From assembly GCF_963583255.1 (NCBI RefSeq), contig NC_084815.1, positions 20,710,307 to 20,774,306 of the forward strand: a stretch of 64,000 bases of DNA. The letters run 5' to 3'. The notes under the pieces were generated by a model. It did not search any database. It saw only the letters and a list, made by a program, of their open reading frames with translations, and was not told the DNA's origin. The DNA is from Pyrus communis (Eukaryota > Streptophyta > Magnoliopsida > Rosales > Rosaceae). The position numbers and the translations under genes are program-made. Positions 1-11,524 of this stretch are shown here, one piece after another (position 1 is the first letter of the stretch; every line of letters begins with the position of its first letter).

Positions 1-232
1 TGCTTTGTTCTGTTGAATGGGGTTCACACTATGGAAATTTCGAACCTTTTTACATAAACAAAAACACAATTGATGTATTCTGCTACTTTCTGTAAAGTCC
101 TCTCTATCAGAAACCAAAATTTGATCGGATAAAAATCATTACTTTATAAAAACCATAATCCAATATCGAAAATCGAAGATACCCAGCAAAACCCAACATC
201 TAAACAGGTAAAAAACTGGATCATATGCATAT

Positions 233-254
233 ATACATATATATATATATATAT
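233..254. repeat. AT-rich microsatellite
   Basis: A run of alternating T and A sits in the presumed first intron of the left-edge gene. No function is apparent. Confidence 0.8.
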
Positions 255-262
255 TGAAGTAC

Positions 263-352
263 CTGGTTTGCCTGCGTAAGGGAGGAGACTTGGAGTGTTT
301 GTTGAAGGTATAACAAGAAGAGGATTGAAACAAACAGGTTGATTTTCTTCAT
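263..352 (-). CDS. First coding exon of an unidentified secreted protein (partial)
   Basis: The minus strand opens with a start codon at 352 and 30 codons reading as a classic signal peptide: MKKINLF, then a hydrophobic core VSILFLLYL, then a polar stretch ending SSLTQANQ. The exon closes in phase 0 at a consensus donor (CAG/GTACTT at 263-262). The next 260 bases to the window edge are AT-rich with an AT microsatellite and no exon, so the rest of the gene lies outside. An upstream in-frame Met (403) would add 17 residues before the hydrophobic core, which argues for the start at 352. The product cannot be named from 30 residues. A secreted hydrolase such as a serine carboxypeptidase-like protein is possible but unproven. 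Confidence 0.45.
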
Positions 353-972
353 CTCTTTCAGAAATGGACCAGTTTGATGAACTTTTCTGGGCAAAGCTAT
401 CAACTGGGAAAAGCTTCGGGGGCGCAGCTGAATGACAATATGGGTCTGTTTGTTTGTTGGAGGTCGAGGCTCCGGGTTTTCCTTATTCCGGTCAAGAATA
501 ACCTGCTATCCAAGGATATTGGGTCGCATATTTTGACGCATATTATAAGATTTTTTCTTTTTTAATTTCGGTTTTCTTTTTCTTGTAAGTTTTACATAAG
601 TTCTTCTCTTTAAGTTGACTCGTTTTTTGATCAATAAGCTAAGAAATTTGAATTTGCAGTCTCTTATAATATTTAGAAAAAAAAATTACCGTAGACTAAT
701 TAGATAGTAGATTCTTTAATTTACTCTTTCATTATTTGCCGCTTAATTTTGATTCAGATAGTTGACCCAAAAAGCAAATAAAGCATAGAAAAAAAATGTT
801 ACAAGAGTTAAACTTAAAGAAAAAAAACTCAAGCAAAGCACATGATAACCCAGTCAGAGAGGACATTGAGGGGGAGCAAAATATGCAATCGCATAGAGCT
901 CTAAATTTGAGGGGCCCCCAAAAATTTTTGCCATCTAAATTTATATATAATAATGCTAATATATTAAAAAAA

Positions 973-1085
973 ATTGCCTTTATAAGCATAAAATCTCATT
1001 GTGCACTCCTTATAATTGTAAATTTTTTTTTCTTCTGAATATAGAAATTTGAAGTGCACAATGAGATATTTAAAGTGCCGATAAC
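973..1085. mobile_element. Foldback MITE, degenerate copy
   Basis: Two arms containing the core AATCTCATTGTGCACTCC and its near-complement GTGCACAATGAGAT face each other across a short T-rich spacer. The right end reads AAAGTGCCGATAAC. The same arm design, better preserved, occurs at 9543-9649, so this is an older copy of that small element family. Target-site duplications are not clear. Confidence 0.55.
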
Positions 1086-1209
1086 ACCACCCTAAAAACG
1101 TTTTTTTATTTATTTATTTTTCAATTTATTATATAATAATGCTATATATTTAAGTGAAAACTTTGAAGTTAGAGTTTTCTAAGCTTTTTTTTCTTGTTTG
1201 GTTGTTTAA

Positions 1210-1442
1210 GGGCTCGTTTGGAAGTACTTTTAAAATGATTGAAAGCGATTTTGGTGAAACTGATTTTGGGTTCGAAAAGCACTTTAAATGTTTTTTGAAA
1301 GAAGCACCAGATATGTGCTTTTTACAGGAAACACCTAAAATGCATTTCCAAGATCCAGTTGGATTTGTACTAAGGATTGGTTGAAAAAACATTTTCACCA
1401 AAAACACTTTCAGTCATTTTAAAAGTACTTCCAAACGAGCTC
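1210..1442. mobile_element. Tourist-like (PIF/Harbinger) MITE
   Basis: The left terminus GGGCTCGTTTGGAAGTACTT and the right terminus AAGTACTTCCAAACGAGCTC form an almost perfect inverted repeat that continues inward for about 30 bases. TAA flanks both sides (1207-1209 and 1443-1445), the 3-base target duplication expected for Harbinger-type elements. It is 233 bases long with no transposase. ORFs of 76 and 85 codons on opposite strands follow from the palindrome and are not genes. A diverged relative lies at 16180-16369. Confidence 0.85.
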
Positions 1443-2172
1443 TAAGATTGAAATGCTTTTGATTATTTAGTGAGAGTTATGCTTCTAGGTCTTTTTACTT
1501 ATTATTTAATGATACTTTGAAAATTTACAATCAGTAAGTCCTAAAGTTTATTTGGAAAATTATCTTAAGGAATGACTCTTTTATAAACTTCGCACCAGAC
1601 CTCCGAAATCTTAGAGATGGCCCTGGACCCATTTAGACTATGTTGGTTGACACCAATCGTCTTCGCTACACCATCATGTACCTCACCAATTAGCCGTTCA
1701 GGTCAGCCGATACGCTGTCAGCACCAGCAAAACACAAGGGCCGTAAAACAAAACCACAAATGCAGATTAGTCCTAATGGACACAATGTGTCTGACCATTT
1801 GCCATTTCAGATTCATAGCGTTTTTGCGTATTTGAAATATGGGTCATAAATTGGAGTAGTCGTGAATAAAGAATAACAACTCGTGTACTTCTTCCATGTG
1901 ATACTTACAGAGCCTTGCATGCAAATTGCAATGCATTCAAGAATATTGAGAACAAGATCAAATGTGATTCCTTTTAACTTTTCTGCTGTTTGCTTTTTTC
2001 AGAGGCACTTTGAGCATGGTCATGAAATTGAAGGACATAAAATAAAAAAAATAATAAAAAAAAGCATAAAAGGAACTGAGGTGAAAAAACGAGGTAAAAC
2101 CGCGAGCTTACATGAAATTTATGTGAAAAGAAAGTAATTACGGTAATTCTCTTGTTGATCAAAATTTTACAA

Positions 2173-5100
2173 CTATCTCAAAATACACTCGATATAGCAG
2201 TACTGTGTGCACCATCGCGAACCGCTTATCTTTTCTTCTTGCCTTTTTTTTTGTTCAGCCTTCTGTTCTGCCTCTAATATGGCCAACTGCATTACACACA
2301 GAAGAATAAGAATATGAAACAAAAGAAGTGAACTTAATCCGTTCGGTTTCAGGAAGAAGCCTTGTATAAACCTTGGGACGCAAAACCAAAATGTTACCTC
2401 ATCGAGAATTGGTTTAAGCTCTCTGTATCGTGCTTCAGCAAGATCAAAACCGTCCTTACGGAGCTCCTGCGATGCCATGGACACACCATGCACATAACAT
2501 GCACAAGAAAACAAATATCAGAACAGCCGGAATAGGAAGTTTCTTCTCCTCCATATGCAGCCTATAGTTGCTTCCTTGTTTCGACGTTCACTATCTACTC
2601 ATTTCGTCCTTGATAAATCTGTTAATTTAAGGGTTTTTCTCTCTTGAGGAAAAGGAAGAAATAGACCTTTCCAGTGTGTTGAGTATGTTCGTGTGCCGCC
2701 ATTTGCCAGTACATATTTGTACGTTTGTAGAATTCTCTCAAAGTTTCACCAGGCTTCACACAAGACACATTACAATATTAGCCGAAGTGATGTGATGAAG
2801 AAAATGCACAAAACAACCGACTTAAGCTTTCACAGACAGTGTAAAGAATGGCTCAAAACTTTCAATAGCAATTAAAGAAAGAATAAAGTACCGTTGGGGT
2901 TCTTTGCGAATCTGAAAGGCCAAGACTGGCTCTGATCTGCTCAATTCTGGCCCGTTTCTCTTTCCTACGGAGACTCTTTCCCTCACCCTTGATTAAAGCA
3001 ACAGCATCCCCCATCTGAATCGATCCATCTTTCCCACTCTGCACACACGAAAAAGCGAAGACTGAGCTCAATATTTTCCTTCTTAGAAAGCAACATTGCA
3101 ACAATATTTGCAAAAATAGGAAAATTCAAGGCAGATGGCAAAAGAAATCCTTGTCACGAACCAGCTCAACCAAAAATATGTAAAGAATCAAAATAAAATC
3201 TTGTAATTGGACTCATAATTTTACTAGATTTTTAATAGTAATTAACAAGGATGTATGCAGCACTAAATTAAGAATTCTTCGCTTCAAAAATTGACTTAGC
3301 TGTAGAGAGAAGTAAAAAAAAAATAGCTGACTGAATAACAAAGGGAGATCATTCAAAACTTCGTGTAAAAGGTCACGAAATGGTATGGTTATTGTTATCT
3401 TAACCACAAAATCAGGATGCATTTAATTATTAAAAATGGAAAAACACATCTACACTATGGAGTACGTAAAGAACCTCTTCGTCATTATCATCATCGGTCT
3501 CATCACTGTTACTATCTTCATCACCTTCATCTTCACTATCATCATCGTCATCTTCATCCTCATCTTCGTCCTTGGAACCCTCCACCCATTCAGTTTCTGT
3601 TGCCTGGGTAAAGGGAAAAGCAGACTTCAGGCTTAAAGAAAAGATACCGAGCTGTTCCAGCTTATTTATAAAACAAAGCCTACAACAGTAATGGCTATGT
3701 CTAGTGATGTTAAGAGAACGGGATGATACAAGCAATTATCTGAAGAGATAATCGGTTACAAACCGGTATGATGCACTTCCACTCGTCAAGTTTGCTAAGA
3801 TTTAGAGAATACAAATCATTGAGTGTAATTTCTCGATCTTTAACCTCCATCATTCCCCCGTAAACATATAATGTATCTCTTCCAACAACCATGCAAGAAT
3901 TGATACGTCCACAGGGCTTCACTACCTAACAAATTAACCAAATCAAAGAATCAAATGGATGAATCTAAAATGTTTGAGAAAAGATAAACAAAAACATAAA
4001 CATAAACATAAACATATTCAGCATAGAAAACCTCTGGCAAATCAGAATCTTGTGTATCCATATTAGCAGTAGATTCATGTATCTTTCCATCAGATTTGTC
4101 TTGTGTATCCATATTAGCAGTAGATTTATGTATCTTTCCATCATACTTGTCAGCTAACGGATCATTACCAACAGTAATGGTTTTAGCCATTTGATGCGAT
4201 ATACCGTCAACCTTGCGTTCGAAGTCATCTGCTGCTTCATCATTCTCAGAGTTCTCATTTTTTCATTCGTAGCACATTCCTCTGGTTCAATTGAGTTTAT
4301 CTTATCATCATTTTTACGCTTTCGTCCAGAACTCTTTTTAGGCTGCAAAAATGAATACAAGGGAAGCTATATGTTACTAAAACAATGGGATCTAAAATGA
4401 ATTGTTTCCATATTATTTATTAATAAAGTGTGAAAGTTCGATGAGCAAAAGCATCTATACAACATTGAAATCAGTACATATTCTAGTTATGAATGGTTAT
4501 AACACCTTATCTTTTGTTGACTTCGCCTTCCGTAGCTCTAATGGGTACCTATACAAAAAAAATTGTACTTATCAAATGGGAAGGAACTATTGCACATTTA
4601 AAGTTCATTGCCTATAACACAACAAAACCTTGCTCATCAGAAAATTGGGAAAGAAAGAATAAATAAAATGGGTCAGGAGGAAAATACTATTTATCACACT
4701 AGAGTGCAGCAAAATGCTAATTGATCTTTCAAAATAAAAAAATAAAAACAAATTACTTGCAGCTGATTGTACAATAATCTCAAACTGTAAAATTGAAAAA
4801 TAAAATTAAAAACTGAGGTGGAGCTTACCACTGATGGTTGTCTAATTGGAAGCCATACAGTTCGTCCAAGAACAAGCTCATCATTCCATCACCTGCTTGC
4901 ATCCGGAAATTAAAAAGGAAAATAAATCCACCTACCCTCCAAGGGCCAGTTGTAGCTTCAAGCCAGGACTGTATTGCCTAGCGAAATAAGATAGGTAGAA
5001 CACAAAAAGCTAACCTCCAACTTCCATGTCCACCACACCTCCAAAGAGCATAGCTCGCTTCTTATGAACACACATAGAAAACCCAGCACGAGGTCCAGGA

Positions 5101-8100
5101 GGCATCCCATTTTTCTTCACCTACAATATGTGTTTCAGTTATTAAAAAGATCTCAAACCACAAGCTGATAAATGTAAGTTGCTACTCATCATCAAATATG
5201 CATGAAACGAAAATATAAATACAGTGATCAGTATACAAAAAGCTTCAGAATGATAACACAACCACGGCATAGCATCTACGATGTAGTAAAACCTGCATAC
5301 CTGTTAATCTATTCAAAAGTAGTATAACAGGTCCATTTTGCACAGAAAAATATTCAATATCTGAGTATAGAAGGGGAAGTAAAACTTGAGGTTGGACAAT
5401 CATGTCTTGTTCAATTTATTGATAAATACACAGTAATAAAAGAAAACAGTGGTGTGAAGTAAGAACCTTGTTCCATTCCCAAGTCCTAGGATCAAGGGAC
5501 CACAAGTCTGAATGAACAATTCCTTTCTCGGAGCCAGTTTTATCAGATGAAACTTCTTTGGAATAGCCACCATATAAGAAAATCTGTCATGTCAAAAAGG
5601 GACCACAAGGTCAAATTTTTGAGCAAGTCAAGACATGATATACATGAAACCATTCTAAATCACTCACTTCATCTTGGTACACAAAAAACTGAAAACCACT
5701 TCGGGCACTTGGCCACAAGGAACCAGGCCTAGGAGTTATTTCTTGCCACTGAAATGCAATATTGCAAAAGCATTAGTTAAACATATATGTACATATATAA
5801 ACGCGCACAAATTTATAATAGTAGATTAACACAACAGAGACAAGATCTCTACCTTGAACTGATCCAGGTCAAATACAAAGAGATCATTGTGATACCTGCA
5901 CAACAAATTGTTATGTTCAGCTCCACATTAGCACCACACTCCGATTGTCAGCAACAATAAATCTGGTTTGGATAGTTAATATGTAAAGAAAACTTCAGAA
6001 AGAACAGAGATGCAATAAAACCAACTTGGCAACTAAATTCCATATAGTGATTTGCATCTGAGCTCGCCATAGAAAATCAACACAAAATAATGAGCTAAAT
6101 AACTATGAAACTTTCAAAATGTTTATAAAATTCCATTAACAACCTCACTTCTCAGTACCTGTATCATGACCAAAAGTATAGATGTTTATAAAAAAATCTC
6201 TTTAAAAATATTCAAAAAATTGTATATGAAAGTTAGATTGGACTAATCTTTTCTTGTTAGTGTCTCAGTGCGGGCACACGCACACACATAAAGGTACATG
6301 GAAATTAGACAGTTAAACTCCGTAGCCCATTCTAATTAATTAATGAGAACACCAATCTAAAGTAACCTGAATTTACCATCCGATGACCCGAGCGTGGACT
6401 TGGACTCCCTTTTAGATTTAGCTGTTCCCATTGATTTGTTTTGAGGTCCAACATCCAAAAGTCCTATAGCAGGGGAAAAAAAAAAGGGTAACATTATGAT
6501 AACATAAACTAGGATGATAGGTAGTTTAAACAGTGAAAGCCGATTTTACAAAACTATATTTTAAACAGGTTTCACCTTGTAGTGATGGAACCTCTCTTGG
6601 TTTGGGGAAGTAAACTCACCACCTAATGACAAACAAATGCAATCATGTTCATGATGCAAAAGAATTAGAAGTGCAAGTGCTATGTTTGTACATATGAATG
6701 GAAGTGTTGTCAGTATACCAAAGATGTAGAGATAGCTCTTCCAAGTGACCGCCTGGTGGGCACTACAAGGAGGTGGACTATTGGGGCTCGAAATTAACTT
6801 CCAGTCCTGCTTTTCAACATCATAGCGGTAAAGATCACCATACACAAATGTCTGCAGCAAAAAAAATTAACAAAAATCAGGTGAAATACTAGGGAAAGAA
6901 AAAATCCATTTAGTTCAAAACTTCAAATAAAGCACATAGATTTCTTGAAAAAGATCAAAATCTAACCTTATTACCATTGTAGAATTCACCCCCATAAAGG
7001 ATCAACTCTGTCTCTTTCAAGGGATTGATGCTCAGCTACACAATCATCAAGCACAAAAATTTGAGATTAACAAAGGGTAATGCACACATACCTTCCCAAA
7101 CAAAACTAAGACTAACCCACTCAACAGAAATTTCTAACAAACACAAGCACGGGTCATACCGTGCAGTTGGACCGCGGAGAGGGAGCTGGGGCATTTTCCT
7201 CTTCATGAACTTCCTTCTTCTTAGCTTCTTCCTTTTGTTTACTTGACTGTAAAAAAATGCATATTAAATGACTTAAAATTGAATCTTTTCTCCACGTCCA
7301 TGTAAAAAGTAAAACTTAGTCTGATTAACATCAATGTATGAACTCCAGAAACAATAAAACACTTTCCATACAAAATATTTCTGTCAAAATCAAAACACCA
7401 TTTTGTTTCTGCACAAAAAACACTCCATAAATGGCTGAACTGATGTCCCACAAAATATAATCTCACACCCTCATCTATCCAAACTTTCCCAGAAAAACCA
7501 AATTCGAAATTTAACTATAAATATCGAAAACCCAATAACCCAATTAGTCTAAAACTCCCAGAAGCTATTTCAGGCTTTTCAGCTGTTCTCAAATGATCCA
7601 TAACACTAAGTAACAAGCACCACACACACACACACACACACATATACACATATACATTTTTAACTGAAAACCCGAATTCAAAAACTTCAGCTCCGAATAT
7701 CAAAAACCCAATAACTTAATCGGCTTTAAAGTCCCCCAGAAGCTATTTCAGGCCTTTCAGCTGTTCTCAAATGATCCATAACACTAAGTAACAAGCACCA
7801 AACACACACACACACACACATATACATTTTTAACTGAAAACCCGAATTCAAAAACTTCAGCTCCGTATATCAAAAACCCAATAACTTAATCGGCTTTAAA
7901 CTCCCAGAAACTATTTCAGCTGTTCTCAGATGTTCCATAACTCCAAATAACAAGCACCCAATACACATATATACACACACATCTACATATATGGAGAGAA
8001 CGAGATTACCAAAATGGCATCGATGTCGTCCTCGGGAGAGAGCTTCTTGGTCTCTCTGCGAGCTCTCTTCTCCTCAGCTTTCGCTGTTTTCTTCTCCGTC

Positions 8101-8141
8101 TTCTCTTTGCCCTTTCCCGGCTTCTTCGTCTTCTTCCCCAT
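2173..8141 (-). CDS. KLHDC4: Kelch domain-containing protein 4 homologue, 20 exons, damaged
   Basis: Exons by splice sites and phase (minus strand, high to low): 8010-8141, 7160-7246, 6967-7035, 6719-6851, 6576-6622, 6377-6463, about 6145-6195 (eroded), 5853-5895, 5668-5748, 5467-5583, 5015-5120, 4829-4892, 4506-4548, 4032-4342, 3764-3925, 3475-3603, 2892-3038, 2667-2753, 2398-2466, 2173-2286. The protein starts with a Lys-rich tail (MGKKTKKPGKGKEKT). It then shows kelch blades (LILYGGEFYNG, YLYIFGGEFTSP, IFLYGGYSKEV, AMLFGGVVDME, TLYVYGGMMEV), a D/E-rich stretch (exon 16), and a conserved C-terminal region (KGEGKSLRRKEKRARIEQIR, FYKRTNMYWQMAAHEHTQHT). Kelch propellers usually mediate protein binding; the plant protein's role is not settled. 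Two lesions: exon 7 (expected blade ending GGFYDTLREV) is eroded by indels and would break the frame, and exon 14 (311 bases) has a frameshift at an A6 run. It may be a recent pseudogene, or the A6 shift may be an assembly error. Confidence 0.8.
4032..4142 (-). repeat. In-frame 51-base tandem duplication in Kelch exon 14
   Basis: Within the low-complexity part of the Kelch gene, a 17-residue unit occurs twice: DGKIHKSTANMDTQDK is followed by DGKIHESTANMDTQDS. The two DNA copies differ by only a few bases, so the duplication is recent. It keeps the frame and lies outside the propeller blades. Confidence 0.8.
7480..7985. repeat. Tandem repeat of about 170-178 bases in Kelch intron 1
   Basis: The motif CCCAGAA(G/A)CTATTTCAG recurs at 7557, 7735 and 7903. 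Each time it is followed by the same sequence with a CA/TA microsatellite in its middle (for example 7618-7642). Copy 1 is 178 bases and copy 2 is 168 bases; the third is cut short, and a partial copy may precede the first. The repeat lies wholly in intron 1 of the minus-strand Kelch gene. Confidence 0.8.
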
Positions 8142-8480
8142 TTCTCGGACCGCAGCCAAAGAGGCGGAAAGTAGCTCTCAGTGTTTCAGGCAACTCACTA
8201 ACCACTACAACAAAGCAGGCTCGGAACCAGGGAGAAGACGAAGGAAAGAGGCTTCGTGAACTACACCATACCCTCGTTTGGCACACCAGCACCGTATAGT
8301 ACTAATAACGAAATACGGTGTTTGCTGTCCATTTGTATTAAATAGCCCGGATTAAAATAATCCGGGTCCACCTACCTACTTTATACGGTAAAGATCTGCT
8401 TGCTTATTCCCTCCAAAACCACGGTACAATTTAGTCAGTGAAATCTCTTGCTCTCTCGTTCCTCTCCAGACGCACTCTCA
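8142..8480. promoter_or_regulatory. Promoter and leader of the Kelch gene, possibly bidirectional
   Basis: This stretch holds the 5' leader and promoter of the Kelch gene. The pyrimidine-rich sequence from 8440 to about 8640 (CTCTC-rich, TTCTTCTTC) resembles the leader of a transcript leaving on the plus strand. That would give a divergent promoter shared with the small plus-strand ORF at 9782. No TATA box stands out. The divergent arrangement is inferred from position and composition only. Confidence 0.4.
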
Positions 8481-9542
8481 GTCCTCTACAGCCGCTCTCT
8501 CTGCCTCTCGCGCGCTTGCTCTCTCGTGAATCCCAGTTAGTCTTCTCAAACGCCTTCTTCTTCGTTTGAATCCCAGTTCATCTTCTCATTTTTCTTCTTC
8601 TTCCCACTCTTTTCTTCCCCCTACTTCTATTTTTCTTGCAATTTTTTTCAATTGATTGAATCTAGTTATTGTTTTCTCTCTAATTATGCAATTGATTATG
8701 TAATTTTGTGTTTTAATTAGAATTTTCGAATTTTAGGGTTAGCTGTTGGGGTCGAATTTTAGATTTGTTGTTGGTGTTGAACTTTCATCCATATCAGTAT
8801 TTTGTTTAGTACTTGGGATTGGGTGTGGAATTTTAGATTCTTCATGAACACCAGCAGTATTCGTTGTAGCTTTCGGTTCCTATCACACTTAGCTCCATAA
8901 AAATATGATCTTTTCGCTGCTTCTTCTTCCTCCAAGTTTTTTCACATAAAAATTTGAGCTTGGAACACATTTCATTTTCTTTCTATGATTTCAAATGTGA
9001 AAGTCGGTGGAATATGTGATTCTGTAATCTGGGTATATTTTGGTTTGAGTTTTGAGGGTCTGTTTGGTTGCTGAGAAAATCGATGGGGGGAAACTCTGGA
9101 CCTAAGCTATACATTTTCCTGTGCTTACTGTTTTTGAAGCATTAAACTTTCTTTTTGTATCACATTAAAATAAAAAACTTTCCCTTTTTCTACTTTGTTC
9201 ATCTGATTGCTCTGCAGCCAAAAGAGCATGATTGGGACTGCTTAGTCAGTGCAGCAATGGTTTCATCTTTTTGCTTGATGGGTTTGTTTAATTCCATGCA
9301 GAATTCTGTCTGTGGGTTTTTGGGGATTTATAGATATGTTTGATTAATTGATGCTATTGCTTTGATTGTTATTGATGTTATTTGCTTGCATTTCCCATTT
9401 CTTATGATTTAGTTTCACTTTGATGAATAAAGAGAAACTCATTTTGAAGTATGAAATGTGCATCCTGGTTTTGGTTGATGAGTTCTCATGCTATTCCGTT
9501 TTTAGTGTTAATTATGCATTTTTGCTTTAATTAGCGGGAAAT

Positions 9543-9649
9543 GTTATTGGCAGTCCAAAAATCTCATTCTACACTCCTCACAATTGTATTTTTCTTTCCA
9601 AAGATAGTACGTTTGGAGTGTAAAATGAGATTTTTGAAGTGCCAATAAC
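9543..9649. mobile_element. Foldback MITE, well-preserved copy
   Basis: The left arm GTTATTGGCAGTCCAAAAAT and the right arm ATTTTTGAAGTGCCAATAAC are near-perfect inverted complements. Inside them, AATCTCATTCTACACTCC pairs with GGAGTGTAAAATGAGAT. The whole 107 bases can fold into a hairpin. The flanks do not show a clear target duplication. A worn copy is at 973-1085. Confidence 0.75.
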
Positions 9650-9781
9650 AATTTCCTAATTAGCCATTAATCATATCTTCTTGTATCCTTCTTATGTCCT
9701 TACTTACATGTATAATGTCACGCTTCAGTTACTTAATTATTTGTCACTATCTAATAATGTTATTTTATATTTTCACTAGGC

Positions 9782-10225
9782 ATGGATGAAAGAAAGATTG
9801 TGGCATGCTTCATTGTTAAGTTGTGGTACTTGAATATTGTGACTTGGTTGATGATGTGGTTCACGATGAATCATAATTTAGCTAGAAGGCGGAATCAGCA
9901 ACTTGCACTTAGAAATTCAAGTACCAAGAAAAGGAAGAGGTCAGCTGCTAATGATAATGATATTGCTGTGACATTTAAAGAAATACTTTCTGAATCAATT
10001 GAGAAGTTGGGTGAAGTTTTACAAGCTGCTTTTGGAAAAGGAGTGGATCCAAAACCTGAAATTGCTTCAGAATTGTCAAAGATGGATTTGTCTATTGAGG
10101 ATCAAATCAAGGCACTGAATATCCTTTTCGAAAAGCCACAGAATGAGAGGACATTCTTGTCGTTGGATGGTACAATGAAAAAATCATTCGTACTCATGTT
10201 ACTTGAACAAAGTAACCACAATTGA
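9782..10225 (+). CDS. Small unrecognised protein with a basic, helical C-terminal region
   Basis: A 147-codon ORF starts right after a plausible 3' splice site (CACTAG at 9776-9781). Residues 1-30 are hydrophobic (VACFIVKLWYLNIVTWLMMWF). Then come a basic patch (STKKRKRSA, about residues 47-55) and a charged, probably helical tail (FKEILSESIEKLGEVL; LSKMDLSIEDQIKALNILF). The tail resembles the C-terminal part of plant Myb/SANT-like proteins linked to Harbinger transposons, but no Myb domain is present. It may be the last exon of a longer gene whose leader begins near 8.46 kb, or a displaced gene fragment. I do not assign a function. Confidence 0.45.
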   Translation: MDERKIVACFIVKLWYLNIVTWLMMWFTMNHNLARRRNQQLALRNSSTKKRKRSAANDNDIAVTFKEILSESIEKLGEVLQAAFGKGVDPKPEIASELSKMDLSIEDQIKALNILFEKPQNERTFLSLDGTMKKSFVLMLLEQSNHN

Positions 10226-11524
10226 CATTGGAAAACAACAACAATATATTTTGTTAAAAGCAGCATGCATATCTTTTGTTAAAAGCTGCAACATGTATAT
10301 ATTTTGGGTACTTGGACAAATTGCTTCTTACTGAAAGCAAAGCAGCAGCATACATATAATTTGGCTATTTGGACAAACTGTTTCTCACTGAAACCAACTT
10401 GCATTTGTATATTTTGTGAACTTGGATGTGTGGTTGGATAAATCTATATAACGTAACGACTGTAGTTGTGTTTTGTGAACATTCTTTTATGTTATTGGAA
10501 AATATTTTGAATTTGATGTATAGAATTTACTATTTTTCTTTGTTATTTGAAAATTTGTGTGGTTTTCAATAGGTATAAATATGAGAAAAGTTCAACAAAC
10601 AAAGATTTGTCAATTTTTTTTTTCTTCCCTTTTCTTATCTGGTTCAGTACCAAACATAGTGTAAATAATACGATCATTAGTTTGATATTGCACCAAACAC
10701 CAAACTAATTTAGTCAGTACTACCCAGTGGCTAATTATCTTATCCGATAAAAATAGTAAATACAGTCCGAGCTATCAGAGCCCTATCAGTGACTCTTGAT
10801 TTCGGCGCAATATCGTTTACTTGCAGCTGGGTCGCTGGGTTGGTTGTCGTTTTTCAAAGCTGTGAGGCCCAGCCCAAATGTGAGGATTGGTAAGACTGGG
10901 CCTTGTTTCGGCCCAAATAATTAATACGGACTCGAGATTTTTTTTTTTTTTTTTTTTGTGTGTGTGAGTATATTGATATTTTTATACTAAAAGAATGGCG
11001 AGTTCAGCTAAGTCACACAATGGGCATCCTAATTTGGTATCGAATTCGTCATCCACGAAATTCGAACCTAAAACGACTCGAGAATGTTAGGTCACACTAT
11101 AACATCTTCCCTTTTTTTTCTTTTTCTCAGCTGCCAAACAGGATTTACTGACACGCCGTATCTGGTAAGTATTTTGCCCTTTTACTCACATATTTTCACT
11201 GTTTAACTATAATATTATATATTTTTTGGATTGTTTGGATACCACGAAAACCCTGATTTACTAAAACCTTAAATTCAACGAGGCTGGTTGTTTGTTGTTG
11301 AATTAGAACTAATCCAACTAGTAATTAGGTTTTATTGTAGGTTAGGAGATTAGGAGACTTCTTACTGAATTTCAAGTGTATATTTTACCCCCATATATAT
11401 AATGTATAATTTTCTATGGATACTTAAACCCTCATAAAATGCTTGTTAATCGTCAAAATTACATGGTTTTTGAACTTTTATCGGTAACACGTGTTTCTCG
11501 GAAACCACATCGTATAAATTGCAA
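10226..11524. other. Intergenic region with a SINE-like insertion
   Basis: The first 300 bases are probably 3' untranslated sequence of the preceding ORF, with an internal near-repeat (GCAGCATGCATAT... and AACATGTATAT...). A reverse-oriented SINE-like element lies at 10938-11096. The rest is AT-rich without recognisable genes. The last 100 bases may be leader of the F-box pseudogene. Confidence 0.5.
10938..11096 (-). mobile_element. tRNA-derived SINE-like element (reverse)
   Basis: On the plus strand a run of 18 T precedes about 140 bases ending with GAAATTCGAACCTAAAACG. Read on the minus strand, this gives a box B-like GGTTCGAATTTC near the 5' end and a poly(A) tail at the 3' end, the layout of a tRNA-derived SINE. 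Box A is weak and the head looks worn. A second family with the same layout is at 16429-16582. Confidence 0.55.

Larger units (their letters stand above)
353..2172. other. Intergenic region, left end
   Basis: No convincing gene is visible between the left-edge exon and the 3' end of the Kelch gene. The stretch is AT-rich and holds a degenerate foldback element near 1.0 kb and a Tourist-like MITE at 1.2-1.4 kb, listed separately. The last 100-200 bases are probably 3' untranslated sequence of the minus-strand Kelch gene. Short ORFs here have no recognisable domain. Confidence 0.6.

Noticed and set aside
1150..1407. Overlapping ORFs on both strands near 1.2-1.4 kb
   Set aside because: Both come from the palindromic Tourist-like MITE.
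3430..3735. Separate acidic protein gene on the minus strand
   Set aside because: The D/E-rich ORF is exon 16 of the Kelch gene extended into its introns; splice sites at 3603 and 3475 bound it.
7618..7985. Possible CRISPR-like repeat array
   Set aside because: The repeated units are long tandem copies with CA/TA microsatellites in a plant intron, not short repeats with unique spacers.
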